From SFTH01 sp963643985 (GTDB lineage Bacteria; Bacillota; Clostridia; Christensenellales; Aristaeellaceae), in NCBI GenBank assembly GCA_963643985.1, contig CAVINP010000067.1:1-11246 (forward strand): a stretch of 11,246 bases of DNA. The letters are read 5' to 3'. Positions 1-6,481 of the stretch are shown here, piece after piece. How positions within the stretch are numbered: position 1 is the stretch's first letter; the number at the start of each line of letters is the position of its first letter. The notes beneath the pieces were generated by a model. That model made no database searches and was not told where the DNA came from. It worked only from the letters and a program-made list of their open reading frames with translations. The translations under genes and the position numbers were made by a program.

Positions 1-44
1 AGAAAAAGAGCTTCTTTGATCGAGTGAAGGATGCCTTCTCCTGA
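1..44 (+). CDS. C-terminal end of an unidentified protein (partial)
   Basis: The reading frame starting at base 3 gives KKSFFDRVKDAFS followed by TGA at 42-44. It is immediately followed by a strong terminator hairpin, as expected for the end of a gene. The tail is basic and amphipathic, but 13 residues are too few to name a family. The other two + strand frames stop earlier (TGA at 17-19 and 25-27), so this frame is the best candidate but is not proven. The body of the gene lies outside the window. Confidence 0.5.
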   Translation, partial: KKSFFDRVKDAFS

Positions 45-56
45 TCGGAAGAGCCC

Positions 57-88
57 AAAAGCGTCACCGGATATCCGGTGACGCTTTT
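57..88. terminator. Bidirectional intrinsic terminator
   Basis: Bases 61-84 are a perfect dyad (GCGTCACCGGAT and its exact reverse complement). They are flanked by AAAA at 57-60 and TTTT at 85-88, so each strand reads as a GC-rich stem followed by a U run. It sits between the stop of the + strand gene at 44 and the stop of the - strand DUF1836 gene at 93. It therefore most likely ends both convergent transcripts. Confidence 0.9.
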
Positions 89-92
89 ATGT

Positions 93-614
93 TTACTCTT
101 GATTCGGCTCATCCTGCGTTTCTTCTTGCACAAGTTCCCCGGCAAGCAGCAGGGCCTCGCAGCCTGCACGATAGGCGGAGGCGAATATGGCACAATCCAT
201 CGCGGGGGAAACATCGCTCGTGCTTTCATTCATCCGGTTGATGGCCTCCATCTGCCGCGCACAGAACTGCACATAGAGCGGCTGCACATCCTCCTCACTC
301 GTCACGCTGATCATGGCGCGTATGTCCTCCATCATACACACGCGCTTAAGCGAGACGATCATGATGAGCATTGCGATCTGCGTGCGGCTGTACTTTTTCC
401 CGCTGGGGCGCGGAATAAGCTTGTTTTTCACATAGTTGTTGATCATCGGCGCGGAGAGATAGCTCTTGGTGGATTCGCCGTAGAGCGGCTCGTAGGCACG
501 GGTGATAAAGGTGATGACCTGATCCATGTACAGACCCAGATCCGGTATGCTTTCCCAGGGTACCGGCCGGTAGCGGGCGATCTCACCCAGCACTCGACTG
601 CGTTCGTTGTCCAT
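93..614 (-). CDS. DUF1836 domain-containing protein, putative HTH regulator
   Basis: This 173-residue protein matches what I recall of the DUF1836 family, a Bacillota family with a MerR-like helix-turn-helix core. The match includes DLGLYMDQVITFI near residues 25-37 and SAPMINNYVKNKLIPRP at about 54-70. The second stretch resembles a MerR recognition helix and is followed by KKYSRTQIAMLIMIVSLKRV and a helical half. The C-terminus is acidic (QEETQDEPNQE). There is no signal peptide or membrane segment, so it should be cytoplasmic. The ATG at 614 lies six bases after a G-rich ribosome site (complement of 621-627). The gene is divergent from the SGNH hydrolase gene and shares with it a promoter region holding a paired dyad motif. 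Local autoregulation is therefore reasonable, but it is inferred. The function of DUF1836 proteins is poorly established. Confidence 0.85.
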   Translation of the reverse strand: MDNERSRVLGEIARYRPVPWESIPDLGLYMDQVITFITRAYEPLYGESTKSYLSAPMINNYVKNKLIPRPSGKKYSRTQIAMLIMIVSLKRVCMMEDIRAMISVTSEEDVQPLYVQFCARQMEAINRMNESTSDVSPAMDCAIFASAYRAGCEALLLAGELVQEETQDEPNQE

Positions 615-634
615 TTCTTACCCCCCTCGCAGGT

Positions 635-663
635 ATTATAGCATACTTTCCGAAGTTTGCAAA
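635..663 (-). promoter_or_regulatory. Promoter of the DUF1836 gene
   Basis: On the - strand there is a perfect TATAAT -10 box (complement of 635-640) preceded by TGC, making an extended -10. TTTGCA (complement of 658-663) lies 17 bp upstream as a -35. Transcription would start near 628, giving a very short leader of about 14 nt that carries the ribosome site. Confidence 0.8.
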
Positions 664-677
664 TACTGTTTCGGAAA
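647..677. promoter_or_regulatory. Paired dyad operator candidate in the divergent promoter region
   Basis: TTTCCGAA at 647-654 and TTCGGAAA at 670-677 form an exact 8-bp inverted repeat with a 15-bp spacer. Each arm contains TTCSGAA, which is itself a small dyad, and the two centres (651 and 673) are 22 bp apart, about two helical turns. The element covers the spacer and -35 of the - strand promoter and ends five bases before the -35 of the + strand promoter. This is a suitable position for one protein to control both genes. The DUF1836 protein is the obvious candidate binder, by inference only. Confidence 0.5.
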
Positions 678-682
678 AACGC

Positions 683-711
683 TTGACAAATAACATAAAT
701 TGATGTAATCT
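683..711 (+). promoter_or_regulatory. Promoter of the SGNH hydrolase gene
   Basis: A consensus TTGACA -35 at 683-688 is followed by a 17-bp spacer and a TAATCT -10 at 706-711. The predicted start near 718 leaves a leader of about 28 nt to the ATG at 746. Confidence 0.75.
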
Positions 712-745
712 AGTATTGAAAACCAGATCATATGGAGGCGATAGT

Positions 746-1414
746 ATGTTTTCCGCTTGCCTGAGCGTTTGGGGCGATTCGATTGCCAAAGGTGTCATAT
801 TTGACGAAGTGCGCGGGCGCTATGCCATTTGCCGCGACAGCTGTCTGCAGCTGCTCAAGCGTGAAAGGGGTCTGACGGTGGAGAACCATTCCGTGATGGG
901 GCAGACTTCCGAGGACGGCCTGACGCGCATGCAGCCGCAGACACTCAAACCCGGAGAGGTGGCCGTGATCGAGTATGGCGGCAACGATTGCGATCTGGAC
1001 TGGAAAGCCGTGGCGGAACACCCGGATGTATTGCAGTACGGCAAGGTGCCGGTTGAAAAGTTCAGTGAAAATATGGAAGAGATGGTTCGCCGCGTACAGG
1101 CTGCCGATGCACAGCCCGTGCTGGTGACTCCGCCGCCGCTGATCTCGCAGCGCTATTTTGACTGGGTATCACGCGGCCTGAATGCGGACTACATACTGCA
1201 GTATCTTGGTGACGTGGAGGCAATCTTCCGTTGGCAGGAAAACTACGCCAACCATGTGTCTGCGCTGGCCGAGCGTCTGCACGTGAAACTGGTGGACATC
1301 CGCTCATGTCTTTTGCAGGAGGATACGGGGGAGCTTATGTGCATTGACGGCATCCATCCGAACGAGCGCGGTCACCGCGTGATCTACGAGGCGGTCGCAC
1401 CGCTGTTCGGGTAG
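746..1414 (+). CDS. SGNH/GDSL-family hydrolase (esterase/acylhydrolase)
   Basis: This 222-residue single-domain protein carries the SGNH blocks in order. WGDSIAKG holds the predicted nucleophile Ser12, Gly52 in MGQTS and Asn80 in EYGGND are the oxyanion-hole residues, and DGIHPNERGH supplies the catalytic Asp201 and His204. The family cleaves esters of lipids, acetylated sugars or other small acyl groups; the substrate cannot be read from the sequence. No signal peptide is seen, so it is probably cytoplasmic. I chose ATG 746 because GGAGG at 734-738 lies seven bases upstream and the GDS motif then falls at residues 10-12, as usual in the family. An upstream in-frame TTG at 716 lies at or before the predicted transcription start and has no ribosome site. 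It appears to be a single-gene unit. Confidence 0.9.
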   Translation: MFSACLSVWGDSIAKGVIFDEVRGRYAICRDSCLQLLKRERGLTVENHSVMGQTSEDGLTRMQPQTLKPGEVAVIEYGGNDCDLDWKAVAEHPDVLQYGKVPVEKFSENMEEMVRRVQAADAQPVLVTPPPLISQRYFDWVSRGLNADYILQYLGDVEAIFRWQENYANHVSALAERLHVKLVDIRSCLLQEDTGELMCIDGIHPNERGHRVIYEAVAPLFG

Positions 1415-1433
1415 TATTTTTCCCTGTTCTTCC

Positions 1434-1597
1434 TAGAGCGTGTTTCTAAATTCGCCACGATGCATTTTCGGCGTCTTTGCCTGCATTTCTGCGTTGATTT
1501 CCCTTGATTTACCTCCAGTAAACCTGCGGAAAATCGCCTTGAACTGCAAGCAAATCCACTCGAAACTGCACATGTCTCATTTTAGAAACACACTCTA
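1434..1597. mobile_element. MITE-like palindromic element with TA ends
   Basis: The ends are near-perfect inverted repeats: GAGCGTGTTTCTAAA at 1436-1450 pairs with 1581-1595 with one mismatch, and both are bounded by TA. Further inward, 1461-1470 pairs with 1561-1570 (9 of 10) and 1476-1489 pairs with 1541-1554 (12 of 14). At the centre, TTTAC at 1508-1512 pairs with GTAAA at 1518-1522. The whole 164 bp can fold as one long imperfect hairpin. It contains no credible reading frame. This is the structure of a non-autonomous miniature transposable element. The TA borders would fit a TA-duplicating transposase of the IS630/Tc1 kind, which is an inference because no transposase is present. It fills most of the gap between the SGNH hydrolase and the AraC gene. 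Confidence 0.7.
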
Positions 1598-1606
1598 ACG
1601 AAAATG

Positions 1607-1615
1607 TGTTATACT
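1607..1615 (+). promoter_or_regulatory. Extended -10 promoter of the AraC-type regulator
   Basis: TGTTATACT at 1607-1615 is an extended -10 element. No good -35 is found 16-18 bp upstream, where the bases (about 1587-1593) belong to the right end of the MITE-like element. Transcription would start near 1622, about 24 nt before the ATG. Confidence 0.6.
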
Positions 1616-1645
1616 CAAGGTGTTTATGTTTGGAGGGACGGGTAA

Positions 1646-2470
1646 ATGAAAAATATCGACAATCCGGCAGAGGTATTGAAATATCTGGATGTCGCGCAAA
1701 TAGAATCCGTTGAGATGTCCGACACCTATCTCGAGAGCTATGTAAAACGTTTCGAACAACGATTTGCGCAGGAACAGTTCTTGCGGCAGGAATCGGGTTT
1801 TCTGCATAACTCGTTCGAGTGGGGATATCTTCTTTACGACTGCGTCAAGAAAAACGACAAGCAAGGCCTGACTCGATTGCTGAACGGGAAAAAGGACTTT
1901 CTCTATGGCGTGCTTTCCAAAGACAAGCTGCGATCTGCCCAAAATCTGGTAATTTGCCTGATTTCTGCAATTGTTCAATTCGCCATGCTGGATCGCATCG
2001 TGGATTCGGAGCTCGCTTTTACGGCCGCAGATGTCTGCATCCAGTTAATTGAAGAGTCTGATAATGTCAGTGATGTGATTCGCCACGCCCATGCGAGTCT
2101 GTATAAGTTCGGTGACTTTATAGAAGAATACCGACAGCACAATTACCATCCGATCGTCAGACAGGCCAAGGACTATATCCATAAGCATGCCCATGAACCG
2201 ATCCGCAGTGAATGGCTTGCAAAGGAGTTGGGCGTCAGCCGTGAATATCTCTCCAGAGTTTTCAAGAAGGTTGAGGGCATCAGCCTGCATGATTATATAC
2301 GCAACAATCGAATTAAAGAGGCTCAAAAGCTCCTGTGCTATTCGACGAAAAGCATATCGGACATCTCCCGTTCCCTGGGATTTTCTTCGCAGAGCCATTT
2401 TACGGAGGTATTCAAAGCTGAAGCCGGCAAAACACCGCGAGAGTACAGAGAAATGTTTACGGAGCCATAG
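1646..2470 (+). CDS. AraC-family transcriptional regulator
   Basis: This 274-residue protein has a C-terminal AraC/XylS DNA-binding domain at about 168-270. The first helix-turn-helix is near 187-208 (EWLAKELGVSREYLSRVFKK). The second is near 235-258 (KSISDISRSLGFSSQSHFTEVFK), followed by the family signature ending GKTPREYREMF. The N-terminal 165 residues are mostly helical and include SKDKLRSAQNLVICL. They resemble the helical N-terminal regions of AraC regulators called YSIRK-targeted in some annotations, not the cupin sensor of AraC itself. The ligand is unknown. The ATG at 1646 has GGAGGG at 1632-1637. The gene lies directly upstream of, and in the same direction as, the GH3 and sugar symporter genes. 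It is probably their regulator, activating when the imported glycoside is present; this is inferred from position. A 167-bp gap separates it from the GH3 gene. Confidence 0.9.
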   Translation: MKNIDNPAEVLKYLDVAQIESVEMSDTYLESYVKRFEQRFAQEQFLRQESGFLHNSFEWGYLLYDCVKKNDKQGLTRLLNGKKDFLYGVLSKDKLRSAQNLVICLISAIVQFAMLDRIVDSELAFTAADVCIQLIEESDNVSDVIRHAHASLYKFGDFIEEYRQHNYHPIVRQAKDYIHKHAHEPIRSEWLAKELGVSREYLSRVFKKVEGISLHDYIRNNRIKEAQKLLCYSTKSISDISRSLGFSSQSHFTEVFKAEAGKTPREYREMFTEP

Positions 2471-2497
2471 TATCATTCGCAAATTGTCGATTTATTC

Positions 2498-2511
2498 TGC
2501 AAGTGATGCAA
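2498..2511. promoter_or_regulatory. Possible AraC-type half-sites upstream of the GH3 gene
   Basis: TGCAA occurs as a direct repeat at 2498-2502 and 2507-2511, nine bases apart, inside the 2471-2637 gap between the regulator and the GH3 gene. ATTCTG is also repeated at 2494-2499 and 2526-2531. Direct repeats in AT-rich DNA are typical of AraC-family sites, but these motifs are short and could be chance. No convincing -35/-10 pair is seen in this gap; TAGAAT at 2608-2613 is the best -10 and lacks a correctly spaced -35. That would fit an activator-dependent promoter. Confidence 0.2.
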
Positions 2512-2637
2512 CAATATAGATACTGATTCTGTTCTCCGGAAATAATATTAGATCACAAATACGATAATTACATCACGTTTTTTGTATAAAAACAATCTGC
2601 CTTTCCTTAGAATTAAAGCATAAGGAGGGCAGTTTTC

Positions 2638-5004
2638 ATGGCGACACAACTTCGTGACATTCAATCCATCGAAAACATATTGTCTGAAATGACTTTGGAA
2701 GAAAAGGCTGAGATGATACAGGGCAGTTCTCCGTTTCGTTCGGCCACTATGCCGAAATACGGCATTCCACCCATTTACATGATTGATACCTGCACGGGGC
2801 TCAATTTGCGCGAATATCTGGGAGAGGCGATTTATCAGCAGATCTCAGTTGAAGCAGAGAAGAATGGAGCGCCGCTCGACCGTGAACGGAACGGATACAT
2901 GGGCGGGCTGCTTTTGGCGCTTGGAGAACTGAAAAAACGAATGAGCAATCAGGCCGCAACCGGTGCATCAAAGCAGAAGAGTGAGTATGGCTGTTATCCT
3001 CCTGCAATCGCGTTGGGCTGCACGTGGAATCCGGCGATTGCTGAGCTGTGCGGAAAAACCGTCGCAGAAGAACTTGGCAGCAAGGGCATTGACATGATTC
3101 TCGGCCCATGCATCAATATTCAGCGGGATCCGTTGGCAGGCCGTCTGGCCGAGAGTTATTCCGAGGATCCGAAACTTCTTGGCGAGGTCGCAGCCGGCAT
3201 GGTACGCGGCATTCAATCGACAGGCCTTCTTGCCGATGTGAAGCATTTCGCTGCCAACAGCCAGGAAAAGGATCGCCTTGGGGTCAATGAGTGCGTCAGC
3301 GAACGTGCGCTGCGCGAGATTTATTTTCCGGCATTCCAAACCTGCCTGAACGCCGGTGCCAGGACAGTCATGTCCGCTTACAACAAAATAAACGGAACGC
3401 CTTGCGCAATGAATGAATGGCTGCTTACAAAGGTACTGCGCGAGGAATGGGGCTTTGACGGTTTTGTTGTATCAGACTGGGGCGCGTCCTATGACGTAGC
3501 GTCTGCGGTTGCTGCCGGCACCGATTTGACAATGCCCGGTCCCCTTAGTATCAAGAGTATCGTAAATGCCGTTAAAACAGGCGCGCTGCCGGAGGAAAGG
3601 CTTGACGTTGCGATTCGAAACATACTGCGTGTTACGTTGGCTTCCACGGCTTTTACAAAAAAATATCCTAAGTTCCGCCTTGAAGATGCGTATGCAGCGG
3701 CCGAGAGTGCCGCTAAAGAAAGCATTGTGCTGCTGAAAAACGATGGTGTATTGCCGATTCAGACGACAGCGCATGTCGTTTTCTGCGGAAAACGCAGCAA
3801 AAATTTCGTGTCGATTCCGGCAAGTGTGGCTGCTTCCACCGATCTTGCTACAAATCCTCACGCGAGAGCAGTCGAACTTCTGGGAGAAGACCACGTCCGA
3901 TACGGTCATGGCGATGCAGAGACAAAATATTGGATCGTTACGGTCGGTGCGGACGCGTGCGAGGGCGCAGACAGGCTGAATATGAACATGGACGAGGACG
4001 ATCGTTCGGCGCTGGAGCAGGCTTTGAAAGAAGCAAAGCCGGCAGGCGGCAAGGTCATACTGATCGTGAACGCGGCCGGTCCGATCGATCTATCCGCGTA
4101 TGAATCGGGCGTCGATGCGATTCTCTGTCCGTTTTTTGCCGGCATGATGAGCGGAAAAGTCGTAGCGGATATTCTCTTTGGCCTGGTTAATCCTTCCGGC
4201 CATTTGCCGCTTACCTGGCCGCGTCATTACTACGATTGTCCGAGCTATAAAAACTACGGCGGTGAAAACAAGGAAGTTTGGCACGCGGAGGGGATCTACG
4301 TCGGCTATCGTTGGTACGATGCAAGGCACATCAAGCCCCTATATCCGTTTGGACACGGCCTGAGCTATACCACATTCGAGCTCTCGAATCTACGCTTGCC
4401 GGACAACGTCAAAATCGACGACGAAAAGCTTACGGTACGCCTGAATGTCACAAACAGCGGATGCGTGGCAGGCAGTGAGGTTATCCAGCTTTACGTGCAT
4501 GACAGGACAAGTTGCTTTGATCGCCCGGAAAAGGAACTCAAAGCTTTCTCAAAGCTGTACTTGCAACCCGGTGAGACGAGAGAAGTTGTATTGGAACTTG
4601 AAAAGTCTGATTTCGCGGGTTGGTATGCGGAATTTGGTGAATGGATTGTCCAGCCGGGTTCATATGATATTCTGGTCGGCACATCGGCAGAGAATATCCG
4701 CTTGACAGGCAGCGTTGCGATCCGCTGTCGTGATCCGTTCGGTATCTCCGGGCGCAGTACCATTGCCGCAATCGTAAGCGATGAACAGGCTCTGGAGATC
4801 GTCAACCGTATTATGGAGGATGACATTCGAACACTCGCTGCTGTCGCACTGGCCTATGCACCGGATAAGACGTTGAACGAGCTGTGGCATGCAACCAATA
4901 TACACGGCGCGCTCGTGAAAAAAGGTTGGAGTGATACGGAAATCGAGCAGCGCTATGATGCCATTGTGAAAGCGTTTGAGGAATTACAGTCTCAAAGGAT
5001 TTGA
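2638..5004 (+). CDS. Glycoside hydrolase family 3 beta-glycosidase
   Basis: This 788-residue enzyme should release sugars from the non-reducing end of beta-linked glycosides by a retaining mechanism. The N-terminal barrel includes KHFAANSQEKDR (202-213) and VVSDWGAS, whose Asp280 is the expected nucleophile. The alpha/beta sandwich domain (about 360-580) contains ACEGADR, where Glu442 is the likely acid/base. A fibronectin III-like domain covers about 595-695, and a helical tail of about 90 residues (697-788) follows. No signal peptide is seen, so it acts in the cytoplasm on imported substrate. The DGPxGxR glycone-site motif is changed to DTCTGLNLR (50-58), and the stretch from there to PPAIALGCTWNP is longer than in common members. 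AAGGAGG at 2622-2628 sets the ATG. The symporter starts 25 bp downstream, so the two are very likely one operon. Glucose or xylose specificity cannot be decided. Confidence 0.93.
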   Translation: MATQLRDIQSIENILSEMTLEEKAEMIQGSSPFRSATMPKYGIPPIYMIDTCTGLNLREYLGEAIYQQISVEAEKNGAPLDRERNGYMGGLLLALGELKKRMSNQAATGASKQKSEYGCYPPAIALGCTWNPAIAELCGKTVAEELGSKGIDMILGPCINIQRDPLAGRLAESYSEDPKLLGEVAAGMVRGIQSTGLLADVKHFAANSQEKDRLGVNECVSERALREIYFPAFQTCLNAGARTVMSAYNKINGTPCAMNEWLLTKVLREEWGFDGFVVSDWGASYDVASAVAAGTDLTMPGPLSIKSIVNAVKTGALPEERLDVAIRNILRVTLASTAFTKKYPKFRLEDAYAAAESAAKESIVLLKNDGVLPIQTTAHVVFCGKRSKNFVSIPASVAASTDLATNPHARAVELLGEDHVRYGHGDAETKYWIVTVGADACEGADRLNMNMDEDDRSALEQALKEAKPAGGKVILIVNAAGPIDLSAYESGVDAILCPFFAGMMSGKVVADILFGLVNPSGHLPLTWPRHYYDCPSYKNYGGENKEVWHAEGIYVGYRWYDARHIKPLYPFGHGLSYTTFELSNLRLPDNVKIDDEKLTVRLNVTNSGCVAGSEVIQLYVHDRTSCFDRPEKELKAFSKLYLQPGETREVVLELEKSDFAGWYAEFGEWIVQPGSYDILVGTSAENIRLTGSVAIRCRDPFGISGRSTIAAIVSDEQALEIVNRIMEDDIRTLAAVALAYAPDKTLNELWHATNIHGALVKKGWSDTEIEQRYDAIVKAFEELQSQRI

Positions 5005-5029
5005 GACTATAAATAGAAGGAGGAAGCGT

Positions 5030-6382
5030 ATGAAAAAGAAGGAGAGACCCTTTGGTGTGACCGGTGGCGGCGAAAAGCTGGCCTATGCTCTCGGAGATTT
5101 GGGCTCAAACTTTGTTTGGACTTTTATCTCCTCATTCCTGACGCTGTACTATACCGACAGTGTATTGATGTCTGCGGGACTTATCGGTACGATCATGCTG
5201 ATATGCAGAATCTTTGATGGCGTCAGCGATATACTGATGGGTATGGTTCTTGAGAAGACCAGAAGCAAGTTCGGTAAGGCGCGGCCGTGGTTCGGTGCCA
5301 GCATTATTCCCCTGGTGGTGATACAGTTGCTGGTGTTCAATATTCCCGCTGCCCTTTCGAACGGGGCCAAGATTGCCTGGATCGTCGTAAGCTATTTCCT
5401 GCTGACAGTCGTCGCGTACACGGTCAACAATCTGAGCTATCATGCCATGCTTTCACGCATCAGCTTGGATAGCGAGGACCGCAACAAAATCAGTTCACTG
5501 CGTGGCGTATTTGCCTTTCTGGCCGGATTGATACTTGCTATACTCACCCCGAAACTGCTGGCAGGCTTCGGCGGCGAAAAGGTTCAGAGTGCATGGACGA
5601 CTACGGCACTGGTGTACAGCCTTCTCTGCCTTGTTTTTGAAGGTATATGCTTCTTTGGTTGCCGGGAGAAAATATCGTGCTACGATGAGAAGACCGAGCA
5701 GAAGAAGGAAACGCCGGATTTGAAGGCCGGTATTCGGATGTTGCTTCACAGTAAATATTTCTATATTTCCGTGCTGGTCTTTATCGTCACATACGTGCTC
5801 AACGGCATGACGCTTGCAACCTCGGTCTACTATGCCAGAGACGTGCTGGGGAATTCCGATCTGTATTCGATCATTGCTCTGGTCGATGTGTTCGCGGTTG
5901 TGGTCGGTCTTTCAATGGCGCCGAAGCTGTTCAAAAAACACGGGAAGCGCAGTGTGATGCTTGCCGGCTCCGGCATTGCAATCCTTGGATGCATTATCGG
6001 CCTGATTGGCAAGCAAAATCCGGTTATGGTCTTTATCGCAACGGCACTTAACGGTCTGGGCCTGGCTCCCTATGTTTCCGGCCTGTTTACGTTTGCCCCG
6101 GACATCATCGAATTCTTTGAACGCAAAAGCGGTGCACGCTATGAAGGTCTCGTGACGGCCGTGAATTCCGTGGGCATCAAGATCGGCACGGGCCTTGCAT
6201 CCGCGTTTATCGGCTGGGGCTTGTCCATCGGCGGCTATAGCGGCGCTGTGGCAGTTCAATCTGCATCGACGATTACGGCAGAGGTAGTGCTGCGCTTCGG
6301 TATCCCGATCGTTATGAGCCTGATCAGCATCGTCTGTATGCTGTTTTGGGATATGGACAAGCATCTTGCAAGCAAGAAATGA
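5030..6382 (+). CDS. GPH-family sugar:cation symporter (MelB-like)
   Basis: This 450-residue, roughly 12-helix membrane protein belongs to the glycoside-pentoside-hexuronide:cation symporters in the major facilitator superfamily. Diagnostic stretches are EKLAYALGDLGSNFVW near 15-30 and the loop signature RIFDGVSDILMGMVLEKTRS (60-79), followed by KFGKARPW. Asp63 and Asp67 have the same four-residue spacing as the cation-site aspartates Asp55 and Asp59 of E. coli MelB. A charged central loop lies near 211-235. AAGGAGG at 5017-5023 selects the ATG at 5030; an in-frame start at 4976 lies inside the GH3 gene and lacks a ribosome site. Import of the glycoside cleaved by the adjacent GH3 enzyme is the natural role. 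The sugar and the coupling ion (Na+ or H+) are not determined. No clear terminator follows. Confidence 0.93.
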   Translation: MKKKERPFGVTGGGEKLAYALGDLGSNFVWTFISSFLTLYYTDSVLMSAGLIGTIMLICRIFDGVSDILMGMVLEKTRSKFGKARPWFGASIIPLVVIQLLVFNIPAALSNGAKIAWIVVSYFLLTVVAYTVNNLSYHAMLSRISLDSEDRNKISSLRGVFAFLAGLILAILTPKLLAGFGGEKVQSAWTTTALVYSLLCLVFEGICFFGCREKISCYDEKTEQKKETPDLKAGIRMLLHSKYFYISVLVFIVTYVLNGMTLATSVYYARDVLGNSDLYSIIALVDVFAVVVGLSMAPKLFKKHGKRSVMLAGSGIAILGCIIGLIGKQNPVMVFIATALNGLGLAPYVSGLFTFAPDIIEFFERKSGARYEGLVTAVNSVGIKIGTGLASAFIGWGLSIGGYSGAVAVQSASTITAEVVLRFGIPIVMSLISIVCMLFWDMDKHLASKK

Positions 6383-6426
6383 AGCGATGCATGTCGGCGT
6401 ATCGACACAATTGAACGATAGATGCA

Positions 6427-6455
6427 TTTACAATTTAACCGATCTATGGTATACT
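6427..6455 (+). promoter_or_regulatory. Promoter of the proBA operon
   Basis: TTTACA at 6427-6432, a 17-bp spacer and TATACT at 6450-6455, with TGG just before the -10, form a strong extended sigma-A type promoter. The predicted start near 6462 leaves a leader of only about 20 nt before the proB ATG at 6482. It marks proB as the start of a new unit separate from the sugar operon. Confidence 0.85.
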
Positions 6456-6481
6456 GGGCAGCAGAAACGGAGATGCTGCCC
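6456..6481. promoter_or_regulatory. Inverted repeat between the -10 box and the proB start codon
   Basis: GGGCAGC at 6456-6462 and GCTGCCC at 6475-6481 are exact inverted repeats with a 12-bp spacer that contains the ribosome site (GGAG at 6469-6472). The right arm abuts the ATG. The predicted transcription start falls at the end of the left arm, so the dyad fits a DNA operator better than an RNA hairpin for this promoter. In read-through RNA from upstream, it could instead form a hairpin presenting or hiding the ribosome site. Confidence 0.5.

Noticed and set aside
1415..1645. Structured regulatory RNA or riboswitch upstream of the AraC gene
   Set aside because: The fold is a single end-to-end palindrome with TA borders, lies upstream of the predicted promoter, and fits a miniature transposable element better.
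6383..6426. Terminator after the sugar symporter gene
   Set aside because: Only a 5-bp stem (TGTCG/CGACA) is present, with no T run, so I do not call a terminator.
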